Assembly (NCBI RefSeq): GCF_016734815.1
Contig: NZ_JAERQF010000007.1
Span: forward strand, 1-64,000
Direction: 5' to 3'
From: Hymenobacter rubidus
Lineage (GTDB): Bacteria > Bacteroidota > Bacteroidia > Cytophagales > Hymenobacteraceae
DNA: 64,000 bases
The translations under genes and the position numbers were made by a program. The notes beneath the pieces were generated by a model. That model was not told the origin of the DNA, searched no databases, and saw nothing but the letters and a program-made list of their open reading frames with translations. This document shows positions 16,371-24,955 of the stretch, piece by piece; the first letter of the stretch is position 1, and each line of letters starts with the position of its first letter.

Positions 16371-17474
16371 ATGACGACTGCCGCCCTGCCCACCTCCCTC
16401 CTGCTCAACGGCCGCGAATTCAGCTACGCGGCCATACGCGAATACCCCGCCCGGCTCGACGCGCCGGTGAACGGCTACGAGGCCAAAATTCTGGATTTTA
16501 TGCGCCAGTGGCTGAACGGTGCCCAGGAGTTTGGGCTGCACACGTCGGGCAGCACGGGCGCGCCCTCGCTCATCACGCTGCGGCGGCGGCAACTGGAAGC
16601 ATCGGCCCGGCGCACGGGCGACTTTTTTGACCTGGGGCCGGGCGACCGGGCGCTGGTGTGCCTCAACTGCGAGTACATCGGCGGGCTGATGATGCTGGTG
16701 CGCGGGCTGGAGCGCAACCTGCACCTGACCATTGTGGAGCCGCACGCCGACCCGTTTGCCTACGTGGCCGCTGATGCGGCCTTCGATTTTGCAGCCTTCG
16801 TGCCCTTGCAATTGAAAATGGTGCTGACCGCCGGCCACGCCCCGCGCCTGAATCGGATGAAGGCCGTCATCATCGGCGGAGCACCGGCCGATGCCTCTTT
16901 ACAGCAAGAGCTACAGCCGCTTACAGTGCCGGTGTGGCTGACGTATGGCATGACCGAAACCTGCTCGCACGTAGCACTGCGGCGGCTGAATGGCCCGCAG
17001 GCCACTACCTCTTTCCGGGTGCTGCCCGGTATCGCGGCCGGCCAGGACGAGCGCGGCTGCCTGACCCTGCGCGGCGACGTAACCGATGACCAACTCATCG
17101 TCACCAACGACGTGGTGCGGCTGCTCGACGCCCACACCTTCGAGTGGCTGGGCCGCGCCGATTTTGTAATAAACTCCGGCGGCGTGAAAGTGCCCGCTGA
17201 GAAAGTAGAGCTGGTGCTGGACGTGGCGCTGGCCGAAATCGGGGCATCGCGGCGCTGCTTTGTGGCCGGGCAGCCCGATGAGCGCCTCGGGCAAGCGGTG
17301 ACGGCTTTTATCGAAGGCCCGGCTCTACCGGCCAGTCAGGAAGCGCAGTTGAAAGCGCTGCTGGCCGAACGCCTGAGCCGCTACGAGCAGCCCCGGCAGC
17401 TGCGCTACTTGCCCGCGTTTCACACCACGGCCACCGGCAAGCTCGACCGGCCGGCCACTTTACGCAGCTTGTAG
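16371..17474 (+). CDS. menE: o-Succinylbenzoate--CoA ligase (AMP-binding enzyme)
   Basis: A 367-residue acyl-CoA synthetase of the ANL superfamily, short as is usual for Bacteroidetes MenE. The phosphate-binding loop is LHTSGSTGAPSLITL. IIGGAPAD and TYGMTETCSHVALRRL form the substrate/AMP site. EWLGRADFVINSGGVKVPAE is the hinge region and ATGKLDR carries the C-terminal catalytic Lys. It activates o-succinylbenzoate for MenB. It is followed after 4 bp by an outer-membrane protein gene. Confidence 0.93.
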   Translation: MTTAALPTSLLLNGREFSYAAIREYPARLDAPVNGYEAKILDFMRQWLNGAQEFGLHTSGSTGAPSLITLRRRQLEASARRTGDFFDLGPGDRALVCLNCEYIGGLMMLVRGLERNLHLTIVEPHADPFAYVAADAAFDFAAFVPLQLKMVLTAGHAPRLNRMKAVIIGGAPADASLQQELQPLTVPVWLTYGMTETCSHVALRRLNGPQATTSFRVLPGIAAGQDERGCLTLRGDVTDDQLIVTNDVVRLLDAHTFEWLGRADFVINSGGVKVPAEKVELVLDVALAEIGASRRCFVAGQPDERLGQAVTAFIEGPALPASQEAQLKALLAERLSRYEQPRQLRYLPAFHTTATGKLDRPATLRSL

Positions 17475-17478
17475 CGCC

Positions 17479-18351
17479 ATGCCGTGCCTGCTAAATCCAC
17501 GGCATCGCCGACTGCTGAGGTGGCTGATGGCCCTGACGCTCCTCCTGGGTGGCACCCACGCGGCCCAGGCCCAAACCGACTCGACGGCCACTGCCGAACC
17601 CGATTCGGCGGTGGTGAATGGGGTGGGCGGCCTCACGCCACCGCCGGCCGGGCTGCCATCGGCGGAGTTCGAAACCTATAACCTGGACGGGACGGGTGTG
17701 CGCTACACGGCCGCCATCACCGGCCTCTACACCACGGGCACGGTGGAGCGGGTGTACTTCACCACCAGCCACACCGGCAGCCTGGCGGCGGGGCACTGGC
17801 AGTTCCCTGCAGCCGTCAGCTACAGCTACGGCCGGCAAAGCGGCCAGCTCAAGGAGCGGGAATTGCTGCTGCTCACCACGCCCGACTACCGCCTGGGCAA
17901 ATGGAAATTTTACACCCTGGCCGAGCTGGAAACCAGCAACCTGCGCGCCATCGACCACCGCGTGGTGCTGGGCGCCGGCGCGGGCTACCAGCTCTACGCC
18001 GACTCTACCAACAGCGAAGTATCGGTGAGCACTTTTCTGCTCGACGAAAACACCTACTACGACACCGAGCCTGCTTTGGAACGCCACGTGGTGCGCAACT
18101 CCACCCGCCTCAAAGTGCGCCTGAACCGGGGCGTTTTCAGCGCCTCGACGCTGCTGTTTTACCAGCCCGCGTTGGAAAACCCCGACGAGGACTACCGCGT
18201 GAACAACTCCACCATTCTGGCCTTCAAGCTCTACCAGCACCTAGCGCTGAACCTGGCCTACACTTTCTCCTACGAAAGCGTGGTGGTGCAGAACCGCAGC
18301 CGCGCCAACGGTACACTCTCGGTCGGCTTTGCCTACAGTTCCGGAAAATAA
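17479..18351 (+). CDS. Putative outer-membrane protein, DUF481/YdiY-like
   Basis: A 290-residue protein with a signal peptide (about residues 1-31, LLLGGTHAAQAQ). The mature part is a series of alternating amphipathic strands (for example YSYGRQSGQLKERELLLL, RLKVRLNRGVFSASTLLFY) and it ends in an aromatic-poor GFAYSSGK strand. The pattern resembles the DUF481 salt-stress-type β-barrel. It starts 4 bp after menE and is probably co-transcribed with it. The exact family is uncertain; the outer-membrane location is likely. Confidence 0.7.
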   Translation: MPCLLNPRHRRLLRWLMALTLLLGGTHAAQAQTDSTATAEPDSAVVNGVGGLTPPPAGLPSAEFETYNLDGTGVRYTAAITGLYTTGTVERVYFTTSHTGSLAAGHWQFPAAVSYSYGRQSGQLKERELLLLTTPDYRLGKWKFYTLAELETSNLRAIDHRVVLGAGAGYQLYADSTNSEVSVSTFLLDENTYYDTEPALERHVVRNSTRLKVRLNRGVFSASTLLFYQPALENPDEDYRVNNSTILAFKLYQHLALNLAYTFSYESVVVQNRSRANGTLSVGFAYSSGK

Positions 18352-18423
18352 CCAAGCCACCAAGCCCCAGGCATGGCCGCAAAGAGGCTTCAACCTTTAG
18401 ATAGAAGTTGTTTGATTTTACCA

Positions 18424-18513
18424 AGACATGAGACATTAGACACGAGACAGGAGAAAGAATTTCACGTCGTTTTAGCCCTTTTTCTCCTGTCTCGTGTCTA
18501 ACGTCTCATGTCT
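18424..18513. repeat. Long palindrome of a distinct family (AGACATGAGAC...)
   Basis: Arms AGACATGAGACATTAGACAC... (18424-18457) and ...GTGTCTAACGTCTCATGTCT (18478-18513) pair with one or two mismatches around a ~20-base centre. It lies between two converging genes and could act as a bidirectional terminator. Its sequence is unrelated to families A, C and D. Confidence 0.85.
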
Positions 18514-18538
18514 AAAAAATAACTCAAACAGAGGCTTC

Positions 18539-19243
18539 TTATTCCGGCCGCATGCCGACCTGGGTGAAGAGCGGTTCCCGGTCCTTGAGCACCTTGAACA
18601 GTTCGCCCAGAAACACGTTGGCTCTCAGGTAGAACACGGGGCCGTTTAGCTCCTTTTGGATGGCGCGCGGCACGAACAGCGGCTGCCGCCAGCCCGCACC
18701 GGTGCCCACGCCCGCCCACCGAAATACCCGCAGCTGAGCAGCCATGGCGGGCTCGGCCACGCCCAGGAAATCGCGGGGGGTTTTGTCGAGGTCGCCGTCG
18801 TCGTTTTCGTACAGCACGTACACCGAGCCCAGGCCCAACTGCATGTTGGCACTGAGTTCCCAGCGCGGATTTTCGAGCAACACGTAGCCCGCGTAGCCGG
18901 CCAGGTAGCGGAAGCGCAGCTGCGCATCGGCATCCTCAGCGGCGTTGTCGGGCTTTGCCTGCCGGGTGGGCACGCCGGTGCTGAGGAAGTAAACGGCCGC
19001 GCCGGTGCGGAAGCGGTTTTTGAATTCAATGCCCAGCTTCAGGCCGTTGATGGTGGTGAACTTGTGGTTGATGATGGAATAGCGCGAGTCGTATTGCGCC
19101 ACGAAGCGGTTGTGCGGCAGGCGCGGAATGGCTGGACGCCCTTTCACCGAATCGCGGCGGGGCACCCGAGCGGGTGGCAGAGCTGCATGGGCCGTTTGGA
19201 CCATCAACAACAGCCCCACCACCAAAAACTTTAACACGGACAT
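18539..19243 (-). CDS. Putative outer-membrane β-barrel protein
   Basis: A 234-residue protein with a signal peptide (MSVLKFLVVGLLLMVQTAHA), then strand-rich sequence (RFVAQYDSRYSIINHKFTTI, LKLGIEFKNRFRTGAAVYFL, AGYAGYVLLENPRWELSA). This suggests a small barrel of roughly eight to ten strands. No domain is recognised. ATG at 19243 is chosen because it places the signal peptide at the N-terminus; an upstream in-frame start at 19288 would add 15 residues. It lies downstream of, and is co-directional with, a TlpA-type gene. Confidence 0.7.
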   Translation of the reverse strand: MSVLKFLVVGLLLMVQTAHAALPPARVPRRDSVKGRPAIPRLPHNRFVAQYDSRYSIINHKFTTINGLKLGIEFKNRFRTGAAVYFLSTGVPTRQAKPDNAAEDADAQLRFRYLAGYAGYVLLENPRWELSANMQLGLGSVYVLYENDDGDLDKTPRDFLGVAEPAMAAQLRVFRWAGVGTGAGWRQPLFVPRAIQKELNGPVFYLRANVFLGELFKVLKDREPLFTQVGMRPE

Positions 19244-19334
19244 AATGTGCAGAATACGTAGCAACACGCCGCTGGTTGGCGACGGCATCCGGAGTTAACC
19301 ACGTCGGGCAGTCGAGGGTTCAGCAAATTGGCAT

Positions 19335-20774
19335 TTACTGCCCCAGCGCGGCGTTGAGGGCCGCCACGGCTTCGGGGCCGGTGCTGGGGCGCGGGGCCGT
19401 GCGGGTGATGATGCGGCCATCGCGGCCGATGAGCCAATAGGTGGGGTAGCCCTGCACCTGGTAGCGGGCGGCCACGTCGTCCTGCTCGGGGCTGCGCAAG
19501 TGAATGCTGTTGGGACTGGTGAGGTGCTCGGCGGCCAGCACCTGCTGCCACTTGTCGGCCTTGTCGCCCACCGAGATGTAGACGAAGGCCACGTCGCGGC
19601 CCGCAAACTTCTGCTTCAGCTCGTTGCTGGCGGGCATTTCCTTCATGCATGGGCCGCACCACGTCCCCCAGAAATCGAGGTACACCACTTTGCCGCGCAG
19701 GTCAGCGAGCGATACTTTCTTGCCTTCATTGTTCAGCAGCGAAAAGGCCGGCGCCAGGTTGCCCACCTTCACGGCCAGCTGCCGGCCGATGAGCATGCGC
19801 AGGTCGCGGGCCATGGTGGAGTCGTGATTTTGCGTGCGGAACGTGGGGTAAGCGGCCAGCACACCATCGAGGTTGCCCTCCATTTTCCAGTCGTAGAATA
19901 TGTACATTACCTGGTCGATGGTGGCGGTGCTGGGGCCAAAGTCGGCGGTGGCCTGGGCGTAGTGCCGGCGGGCTTCGGCGGGGTCGGTGCCGAGGGTGCC
20001 GTCGGGTGCCAAGCGGTTGCTGTAGGCATTCAGGAACCACATAAGCGCACCATTGCTTTCGGTACCCCGGTCCAATTTTATGTATCTATCCAACTGCTTT
20101 AGCGGCAGTTGCGCCAGAAAATCAAAATAGTTGGCAGGCAGTTGCGCGGGGGCTTTCACTATGTTGCGGCGGTAGGCCGGGTACTCTAGTAGCTTGCGGC
20201 CCCACTTCAGGTCAATATCGAGGGCCGTGCTGCGCTGAAAATCGGCCGGCAGTGGGTGCGCTTTAGCGTACGCCGTGAGAAAGGCCTGCTGCTGGGCCCG
20301 AAACTGGTCGGCAGTCTGCCGGAGTTGCTCGGCCGTGATGGTGGGCGTGAATTCGGGGCGGGGCGCATCGCCGGCCGGGCCAAACTCGAACTTCCAAAGC
20401 GCCTGTGCCAGGTAGTTGCTTACGTCAGCACCGCGCCCGGTATAGACCAGGGTTTCGTCGAAACGGGGAAAATCGAGAGTCATGCGCACATCGTCGCCCG
20501 GCGCGAGGTAGAGGGTGGTGCGTTGGCCGGAATAAGAGAACGTAATGGCCGTGCCGCCTTTCAAATCCGGCACCGTCATCCGAAAATCGCCGGCAGGGCT
20601 GAGCACCGTTCGCACCCGTTGATGGTAGATATGCCCGTGATATTCGAGCCGCACCGAGTCGCCAGCCGGGGCGTGGTCGAGGTGGCCGCTAAGCGTGGCC
20701 TGCGCTGGTGGAGTTGGGGTAGCCAAGCAACGGAGCAGAAAACCGAAAAGCAGCGTGGGTAGCGAAAGCAGCAT
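19335..20774 (-). CDS. TlpA-family thiol:disulfide oxidoreductase with N-terminal DUF4369-like domain
   Basis: A 479-residue exported protein. A signal peptide (about 1-20) is followed by a β-rich domain (ATLSGHLDHAPAGDSVRLEY, typical of DUF4369-type modules), a helical middle, and a C-terminal thioredoxin fold from about residue 340. The latter carries LDFWGTWCGPCMKEMP (CxxC) and the cis-Pro in QGYPTYWLIG. It probably reduces or isomerises disulfides in the periplasm; the partner is unknown. A second protein of the same design lies at 25558-27057. Confidence 0.88.
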   Translation of the reverse strand: MLLSLPTLLFGFLLRCLATPTPPAQATLSGHLDHAPAGDSVRLEYHGHIYHQRVRTVLSPAGDFRMTVPDLKGGTAITFSYSGQRTTLYLAPGDDVRMTLDFPRFDETLVYTGRGADVSNYLAQALWKFEFGPAGDAPRPEFTPTITAEQLRQTADQFRAQQQAFLTAYAKAHPLPADFQRSTALDIDLKWGRKLLEYPAYRRNIVKAPAQLPANYFDFLAQLPLKQLDRYIKLDRGTESNGALMWFLNAYSNRLAPDGTLGTDPAEARRHYAQATADFGPSTATIDQVMYIFYDWKMEGNLDGVLAAYPTFRTQNHDSTMARDLRMLIGRQLAVKVGNLAPAFSLLNNEGKKVSLADLRGKVVYLDFWGTWCGPCMKEMPASNELKQKFAGRDVAFVYISVGDKADKWQQVLAAEHLTSPNSIHLRSPEQDDVAARYQVQGYPTYWLIGRDGRIITRTAPRPSTGPEAVAALNAALGQ

Positions 20775-21107
20775 AAATGGGAAGATTGAAGTTGGAAGGG
20801 TTGGAAAGGTAGGATTCAGCGGTAGAATGATTGAAACTGTTTAGAAAGTTGGCCTTGGATTATCGGTCATCCTGAGCGCAGCGAAGGACCTTCTCACGCC
20901 AGCATAATCACCGTTCAGCAGTGAGAAGGTCCTTCGCTGCGCTCAGGATGACATCGGGTTTGACTTACTAAACAGCTTCATTGGTTGCTTCGCCCCATCC
21001 CAATTGCCGCCTGACCCGCCGGATTCGCCGCTTCGCCCCGGTAGCGCTGGCGGCCGGGAGCGAGGCAACGTAAGTTTGAACCAGTTATTTCAATCCATCA
21101 GCTGCTT
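20775..21107. other. Intergenic region holding a MITE-like element
   Basis: The region separates the divergent TlpA-type and ABA4-like genes. Apart from the element at 20833-20979 nothing specific is visible; a 70-codon frame at 21004-21216 overlaps the next gene and has no protein-like features. Confidence 0.5.
20833..20979. mobile_element. 147-bp MITE-like element, second subfamily
   Basis: Ends GAAACTGTTTAGAAAGT and ACTTACTAAACAGCTTC, with ATT on both sides (20830-20832 and 20980-20982). The inner family C palindrome spans 20866-20952. The spacers between ends and palindrome differ from the 7207/63272 copies and resemble the 59740 copy (GGATGACATCGG). There are no open frames. Confidence 0.88.
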
Positions 21108-21548
21108 ATGCTCACGCCCGACTTCCTGTTTTCCCTGGCCAACCCCGCCGCGCTGCTGGGCTGGGCGCTGCTGGTGCTGGCCCCGCGCTGGCGCGGCACC
21201 CGCGCCGTGGTATTGAGCGGGGCGCTGCCCCTGCTGCTGGCCGGCACCTACGCGGTACTCATTGCGGCGCACTACCTGGGGCCGCACGGCCACGAGGGCG
21301 GCTTCGGCTCGCTGGACGAGGTGGCGGCGCTGTTCCGCGACCGGTGGGCGCTGCTGGCAGGCTGGGTGCACTACCTCTGCTTTGATATGTGGACGGGTGC
21401 CTGGGAGCTGCGCGATGCCCAGCAGCGCGGCGTGCCGCATTGGCTGCTGGTGCCCTGCCTGGCGCTCACGTTCCTGTTCGGACCGGTGGGACTGCTGCTG
21501 TATTTCGGCGTGCGCCAGCGGTATCCATTGCCGGTAGCGGCAGCATAA
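21108..21548 (+). CDS. ABA4-like (DUF4281) membrane protein
   Basis: A 146-residue integral membrane protein with about four transmembrane segments. FSLANPAALLGWALLVLAP at the N-terminus, the motif WVHYLCFDMWTGAWELRDAQ in the third quarter and FLFGPVGLLLYF near the end match the ABA4-like family (plant neoxanthin-synthesis ABA4 and bacterial homologues). The bacterial function is not established. A carotenoid-related role is plausible for pigmented Hymenobacter-like bacteria, but no carotenoid gene is near. Confidence 0.85.
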   Translation: MLTPDFLFSLANPAALLGWALLVLAPRWRGTRAVVLSGALPLLLAGTYAVLIAAHYLGPHGHEGGFGSLDEVAALFRDRWALLAGWVHYLCFDMWTGAWELRDAQQRGVPHWLLVPCLALTFLFGPVGLLLYFGVRQRYPLPVAAA

Positions 21549-21583
21549 AGAATTTATTTTCAAATCGTTTCTGACAAAATACA

Positions 21584-22060
21584 ATGAACCTGCTTCCCTA
21601 AACGCTGCTGTGGCTGCTGGTATTGAATCTGGGTGTAGCCTTCGGTGCGGGGCTATATGAAACGCGCATTGTGCTGCCGCAGTGGTTCAGCAAGACGGCC
21701 GCGGGCTACCGCGTGAACGACGAGGCCATGCGCGCCATCGATACCGGGCGGCGCTTCTGGGGCATGGTCACGACGCTGCCCCTGACGCTGCTCACGTTTG
21801 CCAACCTCGCGGTGGCCTGGTCGTCCCCGCCGCCCCGGCACGACTGGTGGCTGGCCGCCGCGCTCCTCACGCTACTGGAGCGCCTGGGCACCTTCGGGTT
21901 TTTCATTCCTACGGCCATCAAACTGCAGCGCAATGTGGCATTGTCCGAGGCCCAGGCTGGCCAATTGGCAGCGTGGTGGGTGCGCCTGAACTACGGCCGC
22001 AACCTGCTCACGCTGCTGGCGTGGCTGGCGGCGCTGCGGGCCTTTTCGCTTCCGGCCTAG
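21584..22060 (+). pseudogene. Small membrane protein gene with an early in-frame stop
   Basis: From ATG at 21584 the frame reads MNLLP, then TAA (21599-21601), then TLLWLLVLNLGVAFGAGLYE and continues open to 22060. The residues after the stop form a hydrophobic segment that would be the first membrane helix, so a nonsense change at codon 6 is likely. A TTG at 21623 could restart translation and give 145 residues, but would cut that helix. The rest has about three more membrane segments and motifs RIVLPQWF and LLTLLERLGTFGFFIPTAI. The family is unknown, possibly DUF1772-like. The gene may still be expressed by reinitiation. Confidence 0.6.
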
Positions 22061-22122
22061 GCCCGCTGCTGGCTTGGTCAAGCCATTGAAACCTGTCTCC
22101 AACCATTTATTTTAACGATAGG

Positions 22123-23106
22123 ATGAAAACTGCCCTGCTTCCGTTTTCTGCGTTTTCAACGGCTGATGGTTCGGCCGCCCCAGAAATGGCTTTTTCGCTG
22201 CGCACCGTTCTGCGCGTGCTGCACCGCGTGAACCCGGTGCTGTCGTGGACGGGCTGGGTGAACGTGGGCCTAGCCGTGCTGGCCCTGGCCCTGCTGCTGC
22301 TCGACCGCCGCCTGGTGACCGGAGCGCTGGTCTGGGCCAAGCCCCTAAAATTTGCGCTGTCCATCACGGCCTTCTGCTGGACACTGGGCTGGCTGCTGGC
22401 CGACCTGCCCCAGGCCGCTCAAAACGCGGTGCGGGCCATCAGCTGGGGCGTGGCCGTAAGCATGTTGGTGGAGCAGGGCGTGATTTTTCTGCAGGCGGCG
22501 CGGGGCACCACCTCGCACTACAACACCCGCACGGCGCTCGACGGGGCGCTGTTTTCGGTGATGGGCCTGTTCATTCTGGTCAATACCCTGATGACGGTTT
22601 GGGCGCTGTATCTGGTGTGGCGGCACCAGCCGCACGGGCCTGTGGGCTACGTGTTGGGCATGCGCCTGGGCCTGCTGCTGTTCCTGCTTGGGAGCGTGCT
22701 GGGCGGCGCGATGATTCACAACATGCAGCACACGGTGGGCGCGCCGGACGGCGGCCCCGGCCTGCCGGGCCTGGGCTGGAGCACCCGCGCCGGCGACCTG
22801 CGCATTGCCCACTTCCTGGGCATGCACGCCCTGCAAGTGCTGCCGCTGCTGGGCTGGGCCCTCAGCAGCTGGGCGCCGCGCTGGGCCGTGGGCCTGACGT
22901 GGGCCGGGGCCGCGCTGTATGCCGGCGCGGTGGCCGCGCTGTTTGCGCTGGCTATGGTGGGCCGGCCGCTTTGGGCGGGCAGTAGCGCGAACGTTGTAGT
23001 TCGCGTCCCCGCGCTGTTTCAACGATTCGCTACTAGCGCGGAGACGCAAACTGCAAAGTTCGCGCTACAAATTGCAGCCCGTACACGAACAAAAAAACCG
23101 TCGTAA
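22123..23106 (+). CDS. Multi-pass membrane protein of unknown function, C-terminus made of a repeat
   Basis: A 327-residue protein with about seven or eight hydrophobic segments (for example VNVGLAVLALALLLLD, LFILVNTLMTVWALYLVW). Conserved-looking polar motifs are AKPLKFALSI, EQGVIFLQAARGTTSHYN and GAMIHNMQHTVGAP. No family is recognised. The natural-looking end is at about residue 286 (MVGRPLWAG); the last ~41 residues are encoded by, or lie just past, the family D palindrome at 22982-23068. The stop is 10 bp before the sensor kinase ATG. Confidence 0.75.
   Translation: MKTALLPFSAFSTADGSAAPEMAFSLRTVLRVLHRVNPVLSWTGWVNVGLAVLALALLLLDRRLVTGALVWAKPLKFALSITAFCWTLGWLLADLPQAAQNAVRAISWGVAVSMLVEQGVIFLQAARGTTSHYNTRTALDGALFSVMGLFILVNTLMTVWALYLVWRHQPHGPVGYVLGMRLGLLLFLLGSVLGGAMIHNMQHTVGAPDGGPGLPGLGWSTRAGDLRIAHFLGMHALQVLPLLGWALSSWAPRWAVGLTWAGAALYAGAVAALFALAMVGRPLWAGSSANVVVRVPALFQRFATSAETQTAKFALQIAARTRTKKPS
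22982..23068. repeat. Palindromic repeat, family D, inside a coding region
   Basis: Left arm GTAGCGCGAACGTTGTAGTT..., right arm ...AAGTTCGCGCTAC, imperfectly paired over about 30 bp around a central CGATTCGCTACTA. The same family occurs at 38480 and 55949. Here it is translated as the C-terminal tail of the preceding membrane protein. Confidence 0.85.
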
Positions 23107-23116
23107 GCCCCTCCGC

Positions 23117-24151
23117 ATGACGCAGCCCGCCCTCAATGACCGCCGCTTTGTGCTCTGGGGCATCCCACTGCTGAGCTTGCTCATTACGGCCGTCAACCTG
23201 CCCACCGGGCCGTATGGGCGCTGGCCGATGGTGCTGGTGCACTGGGCCATCTCGCTGTACTTCACCTCGGGCTATTGGGTCGTCACGCGGCAGCTGTGGC
23301 TGGGCTTGCTGCAACGCTTGCCGCGCCCGGAGCAGACGCCGCGCCGCCTCTGGCTGCTGGCCGGGCTGGCAGTGCTGGCCACCTCGGCCGCCACGGTGGT
23401 CCTCACGCTGCCCCTGCACCTGCTGCTGCCCCGCGACTTTCCGCTGACCTTCGATTTGCTGCTGCGCGAGGCTCGTTTCAGCCTGGTACCTACCGTGGCG
23501 GTGCTCACGCTCTACGAAGCCATGTATTTTTTCGAGCAGTGGAAGGACAACCTGAGCCGCGCCGAGCAATTGGCCCGCTCCCAAACCCAAGCCCAGCTCG
23601 ACGCCCTCCAAAGCCAGCTCGACCCGCATTTTCTGTTCAATAACCTCAACACGCTCGCGGCCCTCATCGAGCCGGAGAATGCGCCCGCCCAGCAGTTTGT
23701 GGAGCAGCTGGCCGATGTGTACCGCTACGTGCTGCTGGCCCAGGGCCAGCCCACCGTGCCGCTGGCCGAGGAAATGGCTTTCATCGAAACCTACCTGGCG
23801 CTGCATAAAGCGCGTTTTCGGGATAATCTGGTGGTGGAAATAGCCGTGCCGCCCGCCGCGCTGGCCCGCCGGGTGGCCCCGCTCAGCGTGCAGCTGCTGG
23901 TAGAAAACGCGCTGAAGCACAACGAGGCCTCGCGTCAGCACCCGCTGCACCTACGCCTGTGGGCGGAGGCCGAAAACCCGGATTTTTTGCTGGTCGAAAA
24001 CGCCCTGCGGCCCCGCACGGCGGGCCTTGCGCCCGGCACCGGCACGGGCTTGGCCAACGTGCGCCAGCGCTACCTGCTGCTGAATCCGGCGCGCCCCATC
24101 GAAATTCTGGAAGCGGCCGGCAAATTTGCCGTCAGACTGCCGCTGCTGTAA
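23117..24151 (+). CDS. LytS/YehU-type sensor histidine kinase
   Basis: A 344-residue membrane kinase. Four N-terminal membrane segments come first, then a coiled linker (QWKDNLSRAEQLARSQTQAQ). The His_kinase domain has the phosphoacceptor His171 in QLDPHFLFNNLNTLAAL, and the ATPase domain has LLVENALKHN (N box) and GTGTGLANVRQRY (G box). It should phosphorylate the LytTR regulator that starts 8 bp downstream. ATG at 23117 is chosen; the open frame upstream (to 23072) overlaps the end of the preceding gene. Confidence 0.93.
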   Translation: MTQPALNDRRFVLWGIPLLSLLITAVNLPTGPYGRWPMVLVHWAISLYFTSGYWVVTRQLWLGLLQRLPRPEQTPRRLWLLAGLAVLATSAATVVLTLPLHLLLPRDFPLTFDLLLREARFSLVPTVAVLTLYEAMYFFEQWKDNLSRAEQLARSQTQAQLDALQSQLDPHFLFNNLNTLAALIEPENAPAQQFVEQLADVYRYVLLAQGQPTVPLAEEMAFIETYLALHKARFRDNLVVEIAVPPAALARRVAPLSVQLLVENALKHNEASRQHPLHLRLWAEAENPDFLLVENALRPRTAGLAPGTGTGLANVRQRYLLLNPARPIEILEAAGKFAVRLPLL

Positions 24152-24159
24152 CCTTGCTC

Positions 24160-24912
24160 ATGAAAATCCTGCTGCTCGAAGACGAGTACCCGGCCGCTGA
24201 ACGCCTGCAGCGCCTGCTGGCCCAGGCCGCGCCCGAAAGTCAGGTGCTGGCCGTGCTCGACACCGTGACCGGAGCTCTCACCTGGCTGGCCGCCAACCCA
24301 GCACCCGACTTGATTCTCAGTGACATTCAGCTGGCTGATGGGCTGAGTCTGGAAATCTGGGAGCAGGCCGTGGTACCCAGCCCGGTCATCTTCACCACGG
24401 CGTTTGACGCCTATGCCATCCGCGCTTTTCAGGCCAACAGCGTGGCGTACTTATTGAAGCCTGTGAAGCTGGCTGAGCTGCAAGCCGCGCTGGCCAAACT
24501 GCGCCAGTGGCCGAAAGGCGATAGTGCCCCCATCGAGCGTTTGCTCGATGCCCTGCCCCGGCCCAGCCGACCGTATAAAACGCGCTTCCTGGTGCGGCAG
24601 GGCGAGCAACTGTTGCCCCTGCCGGTGACGGAAGCTGCCTGGTTTCTCAGCCGCAACGACACCGTGACGCTGGTAGTCGCTGATGGCCGCCGCTTCGTGC
24701 TCGACTACACCCTGGAACAGCTCGAAACCCTGCTCGACCCGGCCCAGTTCTTCCGCCTCAACCGCCAGATTATTGCGCAACTGCCGGCCGTGCGCCGCCT
24801 GCACCCACATTTCGGCGGCAAGCTGCTGGTCGAATTACACCCCGCGCCGAACGAAGAAGTGTTGGTGAGCCGGGAGAAAGCCAGCGCCGTAAAGGCGTGG
24901 CTGGAAGGGTAG
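24160..24912 (+). CDS. LytTR-family response regulator
   Basis: A 250-residue regulator. The receiver domain (1-120) has acidic pocket LLEDE, phosphoacceptor Asp55 in LILSDIQLADG and the Lys in YLLKPVK. The C-terminal LytTR DNA-binding domain (about 145-250) has FLVRQGEQLLPL, AAWFLSRNDTV, FFRLNRQIIAQL and VLVSREKASAVKAWL. It pairs with the kinase just upstream. ATG at 24160 is chosen; longer open sequence upstream is shadow of the kinase gene. Confidence 0.94.
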   Translation: MKILLLEDEYPAAERLQRLLAQAAPESQVLAVLDTVTGALTWLAANPAPDLILSDIQLADGLSLEIWEQAVVPSPVIFTTAFDAYAIRAFQANSVAYLLKPVKLAELQAALAKLRQWPKGDSAPIERLLDALPRPSRPYKTRFLVRQGEQLLPLPVTEAAWFLSRNDTVTLVVADGRRFVLDYTLEQLETLLDPAQFFRLNRQIIAQLPAVRRLHPHFGGKLLVELHPAPNEEVLVSREKASAVKAWLEG

Positions 24913-24955
24913 GTTTCGCCGTATCTTGGAGCCACATTAGCCACTGTCATTTTTT

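Noticed and set aside
18424..18513. Palindrome as a further copy of the mobile element
   Set aside because: It lacks the GAAGCTGTTTAG ends and flanking 3-bp duplication, and its arms are unrelated to family C.
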